This document shows, in pieces, positions 1 to 9,197 of a stretch of DNA of 64,000 bases. Each line of letters begins with the position of its first letter. The first letter of the stretch is position 1. This DNA comes from Candidatus Thioglobus autotrophicus (GTDB taxonomy: Bacteria; Pseudomonadota; Gammaproteobacteria; PS1; Pseudothioglobaceae): positions 1-64,000 of the forward strand of contig JAKUUR010000001.1 in the NCBI GenBank assembly GCA_022448455.1, given 5' to 3'. A program made the translations under genes and the position numbers. Below the pieces are notes generated by a model. It ran no database searches, was not told the DNA's origin, and saw only the letters and a program-made list of their open reading frames with translations.

Positions 1-18
1 TCAATTGAAAATATATCG

Positions 19-792
19 ATGCGTTTCCATGTACGTAATGGTAAGTCAATTCAGGCACTTAAAGATATATCTCTGGAGATCGAAGAGGGACAAATTATTA
101 CCGTACTTGGACCATCAGGTTGCGGCAAAACCACACTCCTAAATATTATTGCAGGTTTTTTGTCTCCGACTGAAGGGCAAGTCGTTCTCAACGATCAGAC
201 CGTTCTCGGTCCAGGTGCTGAACGTGGCATGGTTTTCCAGCAGGGGGCACTCTTTGAGTGGATGAATGTACGTTCAAATGTAGCCTTTGGGCCACGAATG
301 AAGGGTATGCCAAAAGCTCAACAAAATGAAAAAGTCAAGCACCTGTTGGAAATTGTCGGGCTTAGCGATTTCGAAGACAAAGCGGTTTACGAACTCTCGG
401 GTGGAATGCAGCAAAGGGTTGCTTTAGCACGCTGTCTAGCAAACGATCCAGATGTCATTTTGATGGATGAACCCCTGGGTGCACTGGATGCACTAACTCG
501 TGAAAAGATGCAGGGCCTGGTACTCAAACTCTGGAAGGATACCGGGAAAACAATCCTATTAATAACCCACTCGGTTGAAGAAGCAGTTTTGCTTGGCGAG
601 CGACTTCTGGTATTGGCTCCAAGACCAGGAAGGGTCCTAAAAGAATATAAACTCCCTTATGCTGAAATGGGTACCGGTAAGGATCTTCGAGAAGTCAAAA
701 AATCTAAAGGCTATATCGAAACTCGAGATGAAATACTTTCCATTATTTGGGAGATGGAAGAAGAAATTATGGGTAGAGTGGAGAACAACTAA
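19..792 (+). CDS. tauB: Taurine/nitrate/sulfonate-type ABC transporter ATP-binding protein (possibly 5'-truncated by window start)
   Basis: Walker A GPSGCGKTTL, signature LSGGMQQRVALARCLA, Walker B VILMDEPLGALD. Overlaps the TauC-type permease and lies beside tpa/ald/xsc. Confidence 0.85.
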   Translation: MRFHVRNGKSIQALKDISLEIEEGQIITVLGPSGCGKTTLLNIIAGFLSPTEGQVVLNDQTVLGPGAERGMVFQQGALFEWMNVRSNVAFGPRMKGMPKAQQNEKVKHLLEIVGLSDFEDKAVYELSGGMQQRVALARCLANDPDVILMDEPLGALDALTREKMQGLVLKLWKDTGKTILLITHSVEEAVLLGERLLVLAPRPGRVLKEYKLPYAEMGTGKDLREVKKSKGYIETRDEILSIIWEMEEEIMGRVENN

Positions 793-2060
793 TGGCCATT
801 TTACTGATCTATATTGTAGTTTTTATTGTCTCTTTTTATGTAGTACACTTAGTGTCAAAGATGATGACTGCTCGGAAGGACTATACGAGTCTTAAAACTG
901 TAACATTTGGCGATGAAAGCGCCGTTTCACCTAACCGACCCGCATCAATTATCTCAGTTCTGGCTATTTTTATGATTTGGGGGGCATTTACGGGCTCAAA
1001 ATTGGTGCCGTTTCACGCGCCAGGTCCATTTATTGGTGAAACTACTTTTACCTATACCGCAATGAATGCAGCGGGTGAGACCGATGACGCACAAGTTTTC
1101 GTTACTGTTTACGATATACAGTCTGGCAAAACACCTCCGGAAATGGAAATTGACCCAGGTACAGGATTTGCAAAAAACGATACTGCCAATATTGTAGCTT
1201 GGCGTAGCGGGTTAATTAAAGTAAAACGTAATGATATTGGTAGTAAAGAGGATGGTTATAAAGTTATTGCTATCGATGGTCAGGAGATCTCCCCTAGTTC
1301 AGAAGTTTTTATAGATGATGCTCGAGTCTATATGACCGCTAAAGGTACACTGAGCTATACTCCAGAAAAAGGTTGGCAAATGCAACCGATCTGGCTACCT
1401 GCACCTGAAGCTGTTTGGTCAAGACTAGTTCTTGTAGCCTCTGAAGGGTATAAAAATTTTAGCTTGGTAGAGCACCTTGGTTGGTCGCTTATTCGTGTAA
1501 TTGTTGGATTTTTGGCGGGAGCCCTTATTGGTATTCCGCTTGGTTACGCGATGGGACTTTCGGGCTGGTTTCGTGGTTGGTTCGATCCAATCGTCGAATT
1601 TATGCGTCCAGTTCCGCCACTTGCGCTTATTCCGCTGGTAATTATCTGGTTTGGGATTGGTGAACAAGGCAAGATAATTTTGCTCTTCCTTGCATCACTA
1701 TGGATCATGACAATTTCTGCCAGAGCAGGCGTTTCTGGAGTCAATATTAGTAAAATTCATGCTGCATATTCTCTTGGGGCATCAAAGGGACAAATTATGA
1801 GACTGATAATTGTGCCTAATAGCCTACCTGAGATATTTACAGGTGCTCGTGTGTCTATGGGTGTTTGTTGGGGTACCGTTGTCGCGGCCGAACTTGTTGC
1901 AGCTCAGAAGGGTGCAGGTATGATGATAATCAATGCTGCAAAATTTCAAATGACCGACCTCGTTATTATGGGAATCGTTCTGATTGGAGTGATAGGATAC
2001 TCTATAGATATTCTCATGCGTATTGCAGAAAATTATCTGGTACCCTGGAAAGGTAAATAG
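792..2060 (+). CDS. tauC: Taurine-type ABC transporter permease with an extra N-terminal TM segment and periplasmic insertion
   Basis: C-terminal half is a typical SsuC/TauC permease (GFLAGALIGIPLGYAMGLS, EAA-like loop AAYSLGASKGQIMRLIIVPNSLPEIFTGARVSMG). About 200 extra N-terminal residues. Confidence 0.8.
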   Translation: MAILLIYIVVFIVSFYVVHLVSKMMTARKDYTSLKTVTFGDESAVSPNRPASIISVLAIFMIWGAFTGSKLVPFHAPGPFIGETTFTYTAMNAAGETDDAQVFVTVYDIQSGKTPPEMEIDPGTGFAKNDTANIVAWRSGLIKVKRNDIGSKEDGYKVIAIDGQEISPSSEVFIDDARVYMTAKGTLSYTPEKGWQMQPIWLPAPEAVWSRLVLVASEGYKNFSLVEHLGWSLIRVIVGFLAGALIGIPLGYAMGLSGWFRGWFDPIVEFMRPVPPLALIPLVIIWFGIGEQGKIILLFLASLWIMTISARAGVSGVNISKIHAAYSLGASKGQIMRLIIVPNSLPEIFTGARVSMGVCWGTVVAAELVAAQKGAGMMIINAAKFQMTDLVIMGIVLIGVIGYSIDILMRIAENYLVPWKGK

Positions 2061-2096
2061 CCTTATAATTCTTGGTTTATTAGTTTCGCGTCAATT

Positions 2097-4565
2097 ATGT
2101 CTGATATATTACCTAAAAAGGCACAAGTTGTAATTATTGGGGGAGGTGTTGTTGGCTGCTCGGTAGCTTATCATCTCGCCAAACTTGGCTATACTGATAT
2201 TGTCCTTTTAGAGCGAAAAAAACTTACCTCTGGAACTACATGGCATGCAGCAGGGCTTGTAGGTCAAATGCGCTCATCTTTAAATCTAACTCAAATGGTT
2301 CAGTACTCAGGCAACCTTTATGAGACATTAGAAGCCGAAACAGGTATGGCGACAGGGTATCGTCGTACGGGCTCTGTGAGTATTGCAACTAATGAGGAAA
2401 GGCTAAAAGAATTTAAAAGAAACGCTTCTCTAGCTAAAGTCCATGGCGTTGATGTTCAGATACTGTCACCTTCAGAACTCAAAGAAAAAATTAATCTATT
2501 TAATTTAGATGATGTTGTTGGCGGTGCATGGATTCCTAAAGATGGTAAAGCTGATCCTGCAAACGTTGCGATGGCTCTTGCTAAAGGAGCTAAAAACAAT
2601 GGAGTAAAAATATTTGAAGACGTTAAAGTGACTGGAATCCATAAAGAAGATGGAAAAGTCAAAGGTGTCCAGACTGAATTAGGCGAGATACAATCCAGTG
2701 TTGTTGTTAACTGCGGAGGAATGTGGGCAAGGGAAATTGGAAAAATGGCAGGCGTATCTGTACCACTTCATGCCTGTGAACATTTCTATGTGCTTACCTC
2801 ATCTGTACCAAATTTAGGTGATATGCCTGTTGTAAGAGTGCCTGATGAGTCTGCATATTACAAGGAGGACGCTGGAAAAATTTTGATTGGTTTATTTGAG
2901 CCAAACGCTAAACCTTGGGGACAGAATGGGATACCTGAAGATTTCTGTTTTGATCAATTACAAGATGACTTAGAGCACTGTATGCCTTACCTTGAATTGG
3001 CAATGAAGAGATTACCGGTAATTGAAAACTTAGGTATAGAAACTCTTTTCAATGGCCCAGAAAGTTTCACACCTGATGATAATTTTCAAATCGGCGAATC
3101 ACCTGAATTGAGAAACTTTTTTGTTGCAGCTGGATTCAATTCAATTGGTATTCAGGCTGCTGGAGGAGTAGGCAAATATCTTGCAGAATGGATTGTTGGT
3201 GGGGAACCTCCTTGTGATTTATGGGAGGTCGATATCAGAAGAAACGACCCATTCCAAAATAATAAACTTTACCTAGCTAATCGAGTCACGGAGACGCTAG
3301 GTTATCTATACGAAAATCATTTCCCATATCACCAATATAGCACTGCTAGAGAGCTCCGTCGAACACCACTGTATCAATTCTTTAAAGATCGTGGTGCCTG
3401 TTTTGGGGAGGTAGCAGGATGGGAAAGGGCTAACTGGTTTGTGCCTCAACATTTAATTGGTAAAGTTCGGGCTGAATATGAGTATTCATGGGGAAAACAG
3501 AATTGGTTTGACTTTCATAAATTAGAGCATCAAGCTATCAGAGAAGCTGTTGGCATGTATGAAATGTCATCTTATTCCAAAATCAGAATCAAAGGCTCTG
3601 ATGCAATGGATTATCTTCAACTCATTTGCGCAAACGATGTTGATGTTTCAACTGGAAGAATTGTTTATACGCAATGGTTAAATGAAAAAGGTGGAATTGA
3701 GGCTGACGTCACAATTACACGTTTAGATGTTGATGATTATCTCGTTGTAAGTGGTACGCTATGTGCTAACCGTGATATGAATTGGCTGAAAAAGAATATG
3801 CCTAAGGATGCACACTGCTCTTTATTTGATTCTACAAGCGCAGAAGGTTGTATTGCAATTATGGGTCCTAATTCACGAGAACTTTTACAATCATTAACAG
3901 ACACTGATTTAAGTAATGAAAATCTCCCATTTACCAGTGTCTGTAATCTAGAAATTGGTATGGCAACGGTTCGGGCACACCGTATTACCTATGTTGGTGA
4001 GTTGGGATGGGAATTATATTTTCCCATTGAATTTTCTAACTATATTGCTGAGTTGATTGAGTCAATAGGAGAAAAATTTTCTTTGAAACTTTGTGGAATG
4101 CATTCTGTAGATAGTTGTCGTATTGAAAAGGCTTACAGACATTTTGGTCATGACATTACAGATGAAGATCATGTGCTCGATGCGGGCCTTGGATTTGTTG
4201 TTAAGCCTGATAAAAAACCTTCTAAATATGGAAAATTTATTGGTTATGATGCTGTAAGGAAAAAACAAACTAACGGATGTGAGAAGAGGGTAATGCAATT
4301 CCTATTAATTAATCCAGATATAATGCTCTACCATGACGAACCTATTCTTAGGAATGGCGAGATAATCGGCTATTTAACTAGCGGAGCATACGGACATACG
4401 TTAGGCGGAGCAGTTGGATTGGGTTATATCGACTGTAAACCTGGTGAAAGTGACGAGGACTTGATGACTGCTGAATACTGTATTGAGGTTGAAGGTGTCA
4501 TTGAAAAAGCTAGCACATCACTAAAGCCCATGTACGACCCTCTAAATAAAAAAATTAGAATTTAA
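2097..4565 (+). CDS. FAD-dependent oxidoreductase with C-terminal GcvT/aminomethyltransferase domain (dimethylglycine/sarcosine dehydrogenase-like)
   Basis: N-terminal VVIIGGGVVGCSVAYHLAKLG dinucleotide fold, GTTWHAAGLVGQ, C-terminal GcvT-like region (LGWELYFPIEF, RIEKAYRHFGHDIT). 822 aa. Confidence 0.85.
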   Translation: MSDILPKKAQVVIIGGGVVGCSVAYHLAKLGYTDIVLLERKKLTSGTTWHAAGLVGQMRSSLNLTQMVQYSGNLYETLEAETGMATGYRRTGSVSIATNEERLKEFKRNASLAKVHGVDVQILSPSELKEKINLFNLDDVVGGAWIPKDGKADPANVAMALAKGAKNNGVKIFEDVKVTGIHKEDGKVKGVQTELGEIQSSVVVNCGGMWAREIGKMAGVSVPLHACEHFYVLTSSVPNLGDMPVVRVPDESAYYKEDAGKILIGLFEPNAKPWGQNGIPEDFCFDQLQDDLEHCMPYLELAMKRLPVIENLGIETLFNGPESFTPDDNFQIGESPELRNFFVAAGFNSIGIQAAGGVGKYLAEWIVGGEPPCDLWEVDIRRNDPFQNNKLYLANRVTETLGYLYENHFPYHQYSTARELRRTPLYQFFKDRGACFGEVAGWERANWFVPQHLIGKVRAEYEYSWGKQNWFDFHKLEHQAIREAVGMYEMSSYSKIRIKGSDAMDYLQLICANDVDVSTGRIVYTQWLNEKGGIEADVTITRLDVDDYLVVSGTLCANRDMNWLKKNMPKDAHCSLFDSTSAEGCIAIMGPNSRELLQSLTDTDLSNENLPFTSVCNLEIGMATVRAHRITYVGELGWELYFPIEFSNYIAELIESIGEKFSLKLCGMHSVDSCRIEKAYRHFGHDITDEDHVLDAGLGFVVKPDKKPSKYGKFIGYDAVRKKQTNGCEKRVMQFLLINPDIMLYHDEPILRNGEIIGYLTSGAYGHTLGGAVGLGYIDCKPGESDEDLMTAEYCIEVEGVIEKASTSLKPMYDPLNKKIRI

Positions 4566-4571
4566 TATAGA

Positions 4572-5075
4572 ATGGTATATGTTTTTTTTGGTGTATCTTG
4601 CTCTGGAAAAACCACTATAGGAAAAAAAATATCTATTAAATTAGATGTTCCATTCTATGATGCCGATGACTTTCATTCTGAAGCAAACATTGAAAAAATG
4701 AGTCAAGGGATTCCTCTTGACGATTTTGACCGACTAGCTTGGCTTCAAAAAATTTCCAAAAAAATAGATGAATGTAATGAAAAAGGAAATGCCATTTTTG
4801 CATGTTCAGTATTAAAGGAAGAGTATAGGGAAATATTATCTGATTCATTTCAGAAAAAAGTTATATTTATTTTTTTAGATATTAGTAGGACTGAAGCTGT
4901 AAAAAGATTAAAAATGAGAGCGAACCATTTCTTTCCAATAGAATTACTAGATAACCAGTTTGAAATACTTGAGAGCCCATCTAATGCAATTAAAGTTAAT
5001 GCTAGCAATGATATAGATCTAGTATGTGATGAAATATATATTCAGATAATGGTTGAACCTACTTTAGGAAATTAA
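4572..5075 (+). CDS. Gluconokinase-like (GntK family) kinase
   Basis: GVSCSGKTTIG P-loop, YDADDFHSEANIEKMSQGIPLDDFDRLAWL, CSVLKEEYR, ANHFFPIELLDNQFEILESP. Confidence 0.8.
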   Translation: MVYVFFGVSCSGKTTIGKKISIKLDVPFYDADDFHSEANIEKMSQGIPLDDFDRLAWLQKISKKIDECNEKGNAIFACSVLKEEYREILSDSFQKKVIFIFLDISRTEAVKRLKMRANHFFPIELLDNQFEILESPSNAIKVNASNDIDLVCDEIYIQIMVEPTLGN

Positions 5076-6553
5076 GATTGAGACATCATTGCCTTAATTT
5101 CATTTACGATGATTTCAATACCCTTGTTTATCTTATTTGTATCAATTGCAGAATAACCAAGATGTAAATAGTTTTTTGGTGAGTCTTGACTAAAGAAAGA
5201 CGCATCTCCAGGCCTTAAAACTACGCCTTTTTTGAGCAATTCTTGACAAAGTTTTGCACTATTAATAGATTCTGGTATTTTAATCCAGAATGTTGATCCT
5301 CCGACCGTCGGTGCACATGACAACAAAGGTTCTTCTTTAATTTTTTCATTAATTAAATTCCATCGCTCTTTATTGGTTCTCTGTATTTTGGTAAACATAT
5401 TGTGGTAATGGCCCAGTCCAATAAACAATGCAACTGAGCGTTGATTGTTTGCAGGTATATGTCTCAACATCAAACGTCTTAAGGCCCTTGCTTCTTTGAT
5501 AAAGCTTTCTGCTGCAACCATATAGCCTAGACGAAGGCCGGGCGCAAAAGCTTTTGAAAAACTACCACAATAAATAACATTATTATGATCATCTAAACTT
5601 TTTAAAGAAGGATGGGGTTTTTCTTGAAAATTAATCTCGGCCTCATAGTCATCCTCTATGATGACTATGTTATTTTGTTGTGCACTTTCTAACAACTGTT
5701 TTCTTCGCTCCATACTCATTGTCACGCCGGTAGGGTACTGGTGACTCGGTGTGGTGTAGATCATATCGATATGAGGTTTGATCTCATCAACCATGATGCC
5801 TTCATGGTCTACAGAAATTGGAATAATATTATCGGTTCTAAAGCTATAAATATTCCTAACATCTGGATATCCAGGGTTTTCGATACCAACAACTGTTTTT
5901 TCCTTAACCAGAAGGCTTGCCAGGATATAAATGGCATTCTGACTACCAGAAGTTATTAAAATTTGATTTTTATTGGCCCAAATTCCACGCTTTGGCAGTA
6001 CTTTGGATTGAATTTGTTGAATTAGAGATGGATCGTCACTGTCCACATGGTCAATATTCCACTTTTTAATCTCTGGAACGGTTGAGGATTGCCTTACCAC
6101 CTCTCGCCATTCATAAAAAGGAATTAGGCTATTGTCAAGCTGACCTACAGTAAAAGAATAAGGCAATTTTTGCCAATCTTCTGATTTTTGAATATTGGTT
6201 TTAAATGACGGTTTTTTTGTAATTAATTGGTCAAGCCATTGTGGTGATTTCTGAGTTACTGATGAAACTTCTTTAGTATCAGAATAATTTTCATAAATTT
6301 TATCGTTTACAAAATAACCCTTCCTCGGTTGAGCAGTAATATAGCCGTCAAACTCTAACTCTTTATATGCAGCTATAACAGTGTTTCTAGCAACTTTTAG
6401 GGATTTCGCCAGGTTCCTCGAAGAGGGCAGAGATTCATTCGGTCCTATTAAGCCATTTGTAATAGCATCTACTAATTGTTGACGAATTTGAAGTTGCAGA
6501 GTTCTTGGTTTATCAAGCCTTAAAGAAAAAAACTGATTCCACATTTCGTTCAT
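5072..6553 (-). CDS. tauR: MocR-type (GntR HTH + aminotransferase fold) regulator, likely taurine regulator TauR
   Basis: N-terminal wHTH (GLIGPNESLPSSRNLAKSLKVARNTVIAAYKELEFDGYI) plus PLP aminotransferase domain (YCGSFSKAFAPGLRLGYMVA). Divergent from tpa. Confidence 0.82.
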   Translation of the reverse strand: MNEMWNQFFSLRLDKPRTLQLQIRQQLVDAITNGLIGPNESLPSSRNLAKSLKVARNTVIAAYKELEFDGYITAQPRKGYFVNDKIYENYSDTKEVSSVTQKSPQWLDQLITKKPSFKTNIQKSEDWQKLPYSFTVGQLDNSLIPFYEWREVVRQSSTVPEIKKWNIDHVDSDDPSLIQQIQSKVLPKRGIWANKNQILITSGSQNAIYILASLLVKEKTVVGIENPGYPDVRNIYSFRTDNIIPISVDHEGIMVDEIKPHIDMIYTTPSHQYPTGVTMSMERRKQLLESAQQNNIVIIEDDYEAEINFQEKPHPSLKSLDDHNNVIYCGSFSKAFAPGLRLGYMVAAESFIKEARALRRLMLRHIPANNQRSVALFIGLGHYHNMFTKIQRTNKERWNLINEKIKEEPLLSCAPTVGGSTFWIKIPESINSAKLCQELLKKGVVLRPGDASFFSQDSPKNYLHLGYSAIDTNKINKGIEIIVNEIKAMMSQS

Positions 6554-6557
6554 AAGT

Positions 6558-6592
6558 CTGGTCTATTAATTGCAAGTTTGCTGGATCTATAC
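6558..6592 (+). promoter_or_regulatory. Candidate TauR operator: two direct CTGG(T/A)-type repeats
   Basis: CTGGTCTATTAA at 6558 and CTGGATCTATA at 6581 in the tauR/tpa intergenic region. Resembles the CTGGACTTAA-like direct repeats recalled for Rhodobacter TauR. Confidence 0.5.
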
Positions 6593-6669
6593 ATATCTTT
6601 ATTCTATACCTCTTATATTTTACAATTCAATACTCTGAATTGCAGTAAATTTAATATCAAGGATTTATT

Positions 6670-8028
6670 ATGTCTGAAAGCACAATTATACAAAATGATA
6701 AGAAACATGTTTGGCATCATTTAACGCAGCATAAAGCTTTTGAATCGAGTGACCCTCTTGTGGTTTCAGAAGGGAAAGGGATGTATGTCACTGATATCAA
6801 AGGTGATGAATATCTAGACGCAACTTCTGGCGGAGTATGGACAGTCAACCTTGGCTATGGAAGGGATGAAATGGTAGATACTATCAGTAATCAGTTGTCA
6901 AAAATTCCTTACTTTGCAGGTTCTATTGGTAATGAGCCAGCTGCACAATATGCAAAAGAGTTAACCTCAATTATGCCTGGTTTAGATCGTGTTTACTATT
7001 CGAATTCAGGTTCTGAGGCTAATGAAAAGGGCTACAAAATGGTACGACAAATTGCCCATTTTCATAATGAAGGAAAAAAACACAAAATTATATATCGTGA
7101 CCGGGATTATCATGGAACAACCATTGGAGCAATGAGCTCTTCTGGTCAAATTCAAAGAACAAAGCAATATGGACCATTTGCGCCTGGTTTTGTTGAAATG
7201 CCAAATTGCTGTTGTTATCGCTGCCCGTTTGGTAAAAAATATGGTGAATGCAATATTGAGTGTGCTCATGCTCTTGAAGATGTCATTCAAAAAGAGGGTG
7301 CAGATAATATCGGTTCTGTAGTTTTAGAGTCAATAACTGCAGGTGGTGGAGTTATTACCCCTGTGCCAGAATATTTCCCAATCATTGAATCAATCTGTAG
7401 AAAGTATGATGTGTTGCTTCATATTGACGAAGTGGTTTGCGGTCTTGGAAGGACAGGAAAATGGTTTGGTTATCAAAATTATGATGTGCAACCCGATATT
7501 GTTACTATAGCCAAAGGTCTGGCAGCCGGTTATGCAGCGATATCAGTAACAGTTACTACTGATAAAGTTTTTGAAGCGTTTAAAGAGGATCCAAGTAATC
7601 CTGACAGCTATTTCAGAGATATATCTACATTTGGAGGATGCACGGCTGGTCCAGCAGCTGCTTTGGAAACTTTAAATATTATTAAAAGAGATAAGCTTCT
7701 TGACAATGTTAATACTGTTGGTGATTATTTAAAAAGTAAGTTGCATGAACTTGAAGAAAAACATCAAATAATTGGTGAAGTTCGTGGAAAGGGTTTGTTT
7801 TGTGGCGTAGAGCTTGTCAAAGATAGACAAACTAGAGAGCCAGTAGATGAAACAGTTGCAATGTCAATCGTTGGTCATTGCTTAAAAAATAAAGTAATGA
7901 TTGGTAGAATTAATAGATGTTTTGAACATAACAATAATGTATTACTATTTAGTCCCGCTTTTATATGTACTAAGGATGAAGTTGATCTTATTGTTGAAGC
8001 GGTTGACAATGCCCTTGAAGTTAATTAA
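6670..8028 (+). CDS. tpa: Taurine--pyruvate aminotransferase (class III)
   Basis: Class III aminotransferase motifs (YYSNSGSEANEKGYKM, LLHIDEVVCGLGRTGKWFGYQ, TIAKGLAAGY), followed directly by ald and xsc. Confidence 0.9.
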   Translation: MSESTIIQNDKKHVWHHLTQHKAFESSDPLVVSEGKGMYVTDIKGDEYLDATSGGVWTVNLGYGRDEMVDTISNQLSKIPYFAGSIGNEPAAQYAKELTSIMPGLDRVYYSNSGSEANEKGYKMVRQIAHFHNEGKKHKIIYRDRDYHGTTIGAMSSSGQIQRTKQYGPFAPGFVEMPNCCCYRCPFGKKYGECNIECAHALEDVIQKEGADNIGSVVLESITAGGGVITPVPEYFPIIESICRKYDVLLHIDEVVCGLGRTGKWFGYQNYDVQPDIVTIAKGLAAGYAAISVTVTTDKVFEAFKEDPSNPDSYFRDISTFGGCTAGPAAALETLNIIKRDKLLDNVNTVGDYLKSKLHELEEKHQIIGEVRGKGLFCGVELVKDRQTREPVDETVAMSIVGHCLKNKVMIGRINRCFEHNNNVLLFSPAFICTKDEVDLIVEAVDNALEVN

Positions 8029-8058
8029 TAGTTAATATATATAAACAGGATATTTGAT

Positions 8059-9177
8059 ATGATTATTGGAGTACCAAAAGAAATTAAAAACCATGAATAC
8101 AGAGTTGGCTTAACACCAAGAAGTGTTAGGGAATGTGTTAGAAACGGCCACAAAGTGATGGTCCAAAATAATGCTGGTAGCGGAATCGGTGCAAGTGATG
8201 ATGATTACATTGATAATGGTGCCGAAATTATAGCGACTGCTGAAGAGATTTTTGCAACTGCAGAAATGATCGTCAAGGTTAAAGAACCTCAAGCAAATGA
8301 ACGCGCTATGCTGAGAGAGGGTCAAATACTTTATACCTATCTTCATCTCGCTCCAGACCCTGAGCAGACAAAAGATTTAGTTAAGAGTGGTGCTACATGC
8401 ATTGCTTACGAGACGGTAACGTCTCCTCGAGGCGGTTTACCATTATTAGCTCCAATGTCAAAAGTTGCTGGGAGAATGGCTATTCAGGCAGGTGCACACT
8501 TTTTAGAACACCCTAATGGCGGCATGGGAGCCTTGCTTGGTGGTGTACCTGGTGTTAACCCACTAAAAGTTGTTATTTTAGGGGGAGGTGTTGTAGGTGC
8601 CCATGCCGCTCATATGGCAGTAGGAATGGGGGCTGATGTTTGGGTGCTTGACAATAATCCTGACGCATTAGAGAAACATTGGCAACAATTTGGTCGCAGT
8701 ACGAATACCGTTTTTTCAACTCAAAGTACAGTTGAAGAATATGTACTAAAAGCTGATTTAGTCATTGGAGGAGTTTTAATACCCGGTGCTGAAGCGCCAA
8801 AACTAGTTACAAAAGAGATGATTAAGGCAATGAAGCCTGGTTCAGTTGTTGTTGATGTTGCAATAGACCAGGGTGGCTGCTTTGAGACTTCTAAAGCAAC
8901 AACGCATGCAGATCCAACATATGTGGTGGATGATGTTGTTCATTATTGTGTAGCCAATATGCCTGGTGGTGTTCCCAAAACATCAACATTTGCGCTTAAT
9001 AATGTAACTCTCCCATTCGCAATTGACATTGCCAATAAAGGGGTTAAACAAGCATTACTTGACGATGAACACCTTAGAGCCGGTTTAAATGTTCATAAAG
9101 GCAAGGTAACATGTCTTGAAGTAGCCGAAGATTTGGGTTATGAATACGTTTCAGCGCTTGAAGCGCTACAAAATTAA
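8059..9177 (+). CDS. ald: Alanine dehydrogenase
   Basis: [20 protein letters not shown] start, [42 protein letters not shown]. Confidence 0.95.
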   Translation: MIIGVPKEIKNHEYRVGLTPRSVRECVRNGHKVMVQNNAGSGIGASDDDYIDNGAEIIATAEEIFATAEMIVKVKEPQANERAMLREGQILYTYLHLAPDPEQTKDLVKSGATCIAYETVTSPRGGLPLLAPMSKVAGRMAIQAGAHFLEHPNGGMGALLGGVPGVNPLKVVILGGGVVGAHAAHMAVGMGADVWVLDNNPDALEKHWQQFGRSTNTVFSTQSTVEEYVLKADLVIGGVLIPGAEAPKLVTKEMIKAMKPGSVVVDVAIDQGGCFETSKATTHADPTYVVDDVVHYCVANMPGGVPKTSTFALNNVTLPFAIDIANKGVKQALLDDEHLRAGLNVHKGKVTCLEVAEDLGYEYVSALEALQN

Positions 9178-9197
9178 TATTAATAGGAGAAGTAAGA

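Noticed and set aside
659-895. 78-aa ORF spanning the tauB/tauC junction
   Set aside because: Out-of-frame overlap of two well-supported genes.
5741-5959. 72-aa plus-strand ORF inside tauR
   Set aside because: Shadow ORF of the aminotransferase-like domain.
7006-7290. 94-aa antisense ORF in tpa
   Set aside because: Antisense to a conserved aminotransferase core; no ribosome-binding site or domain support.
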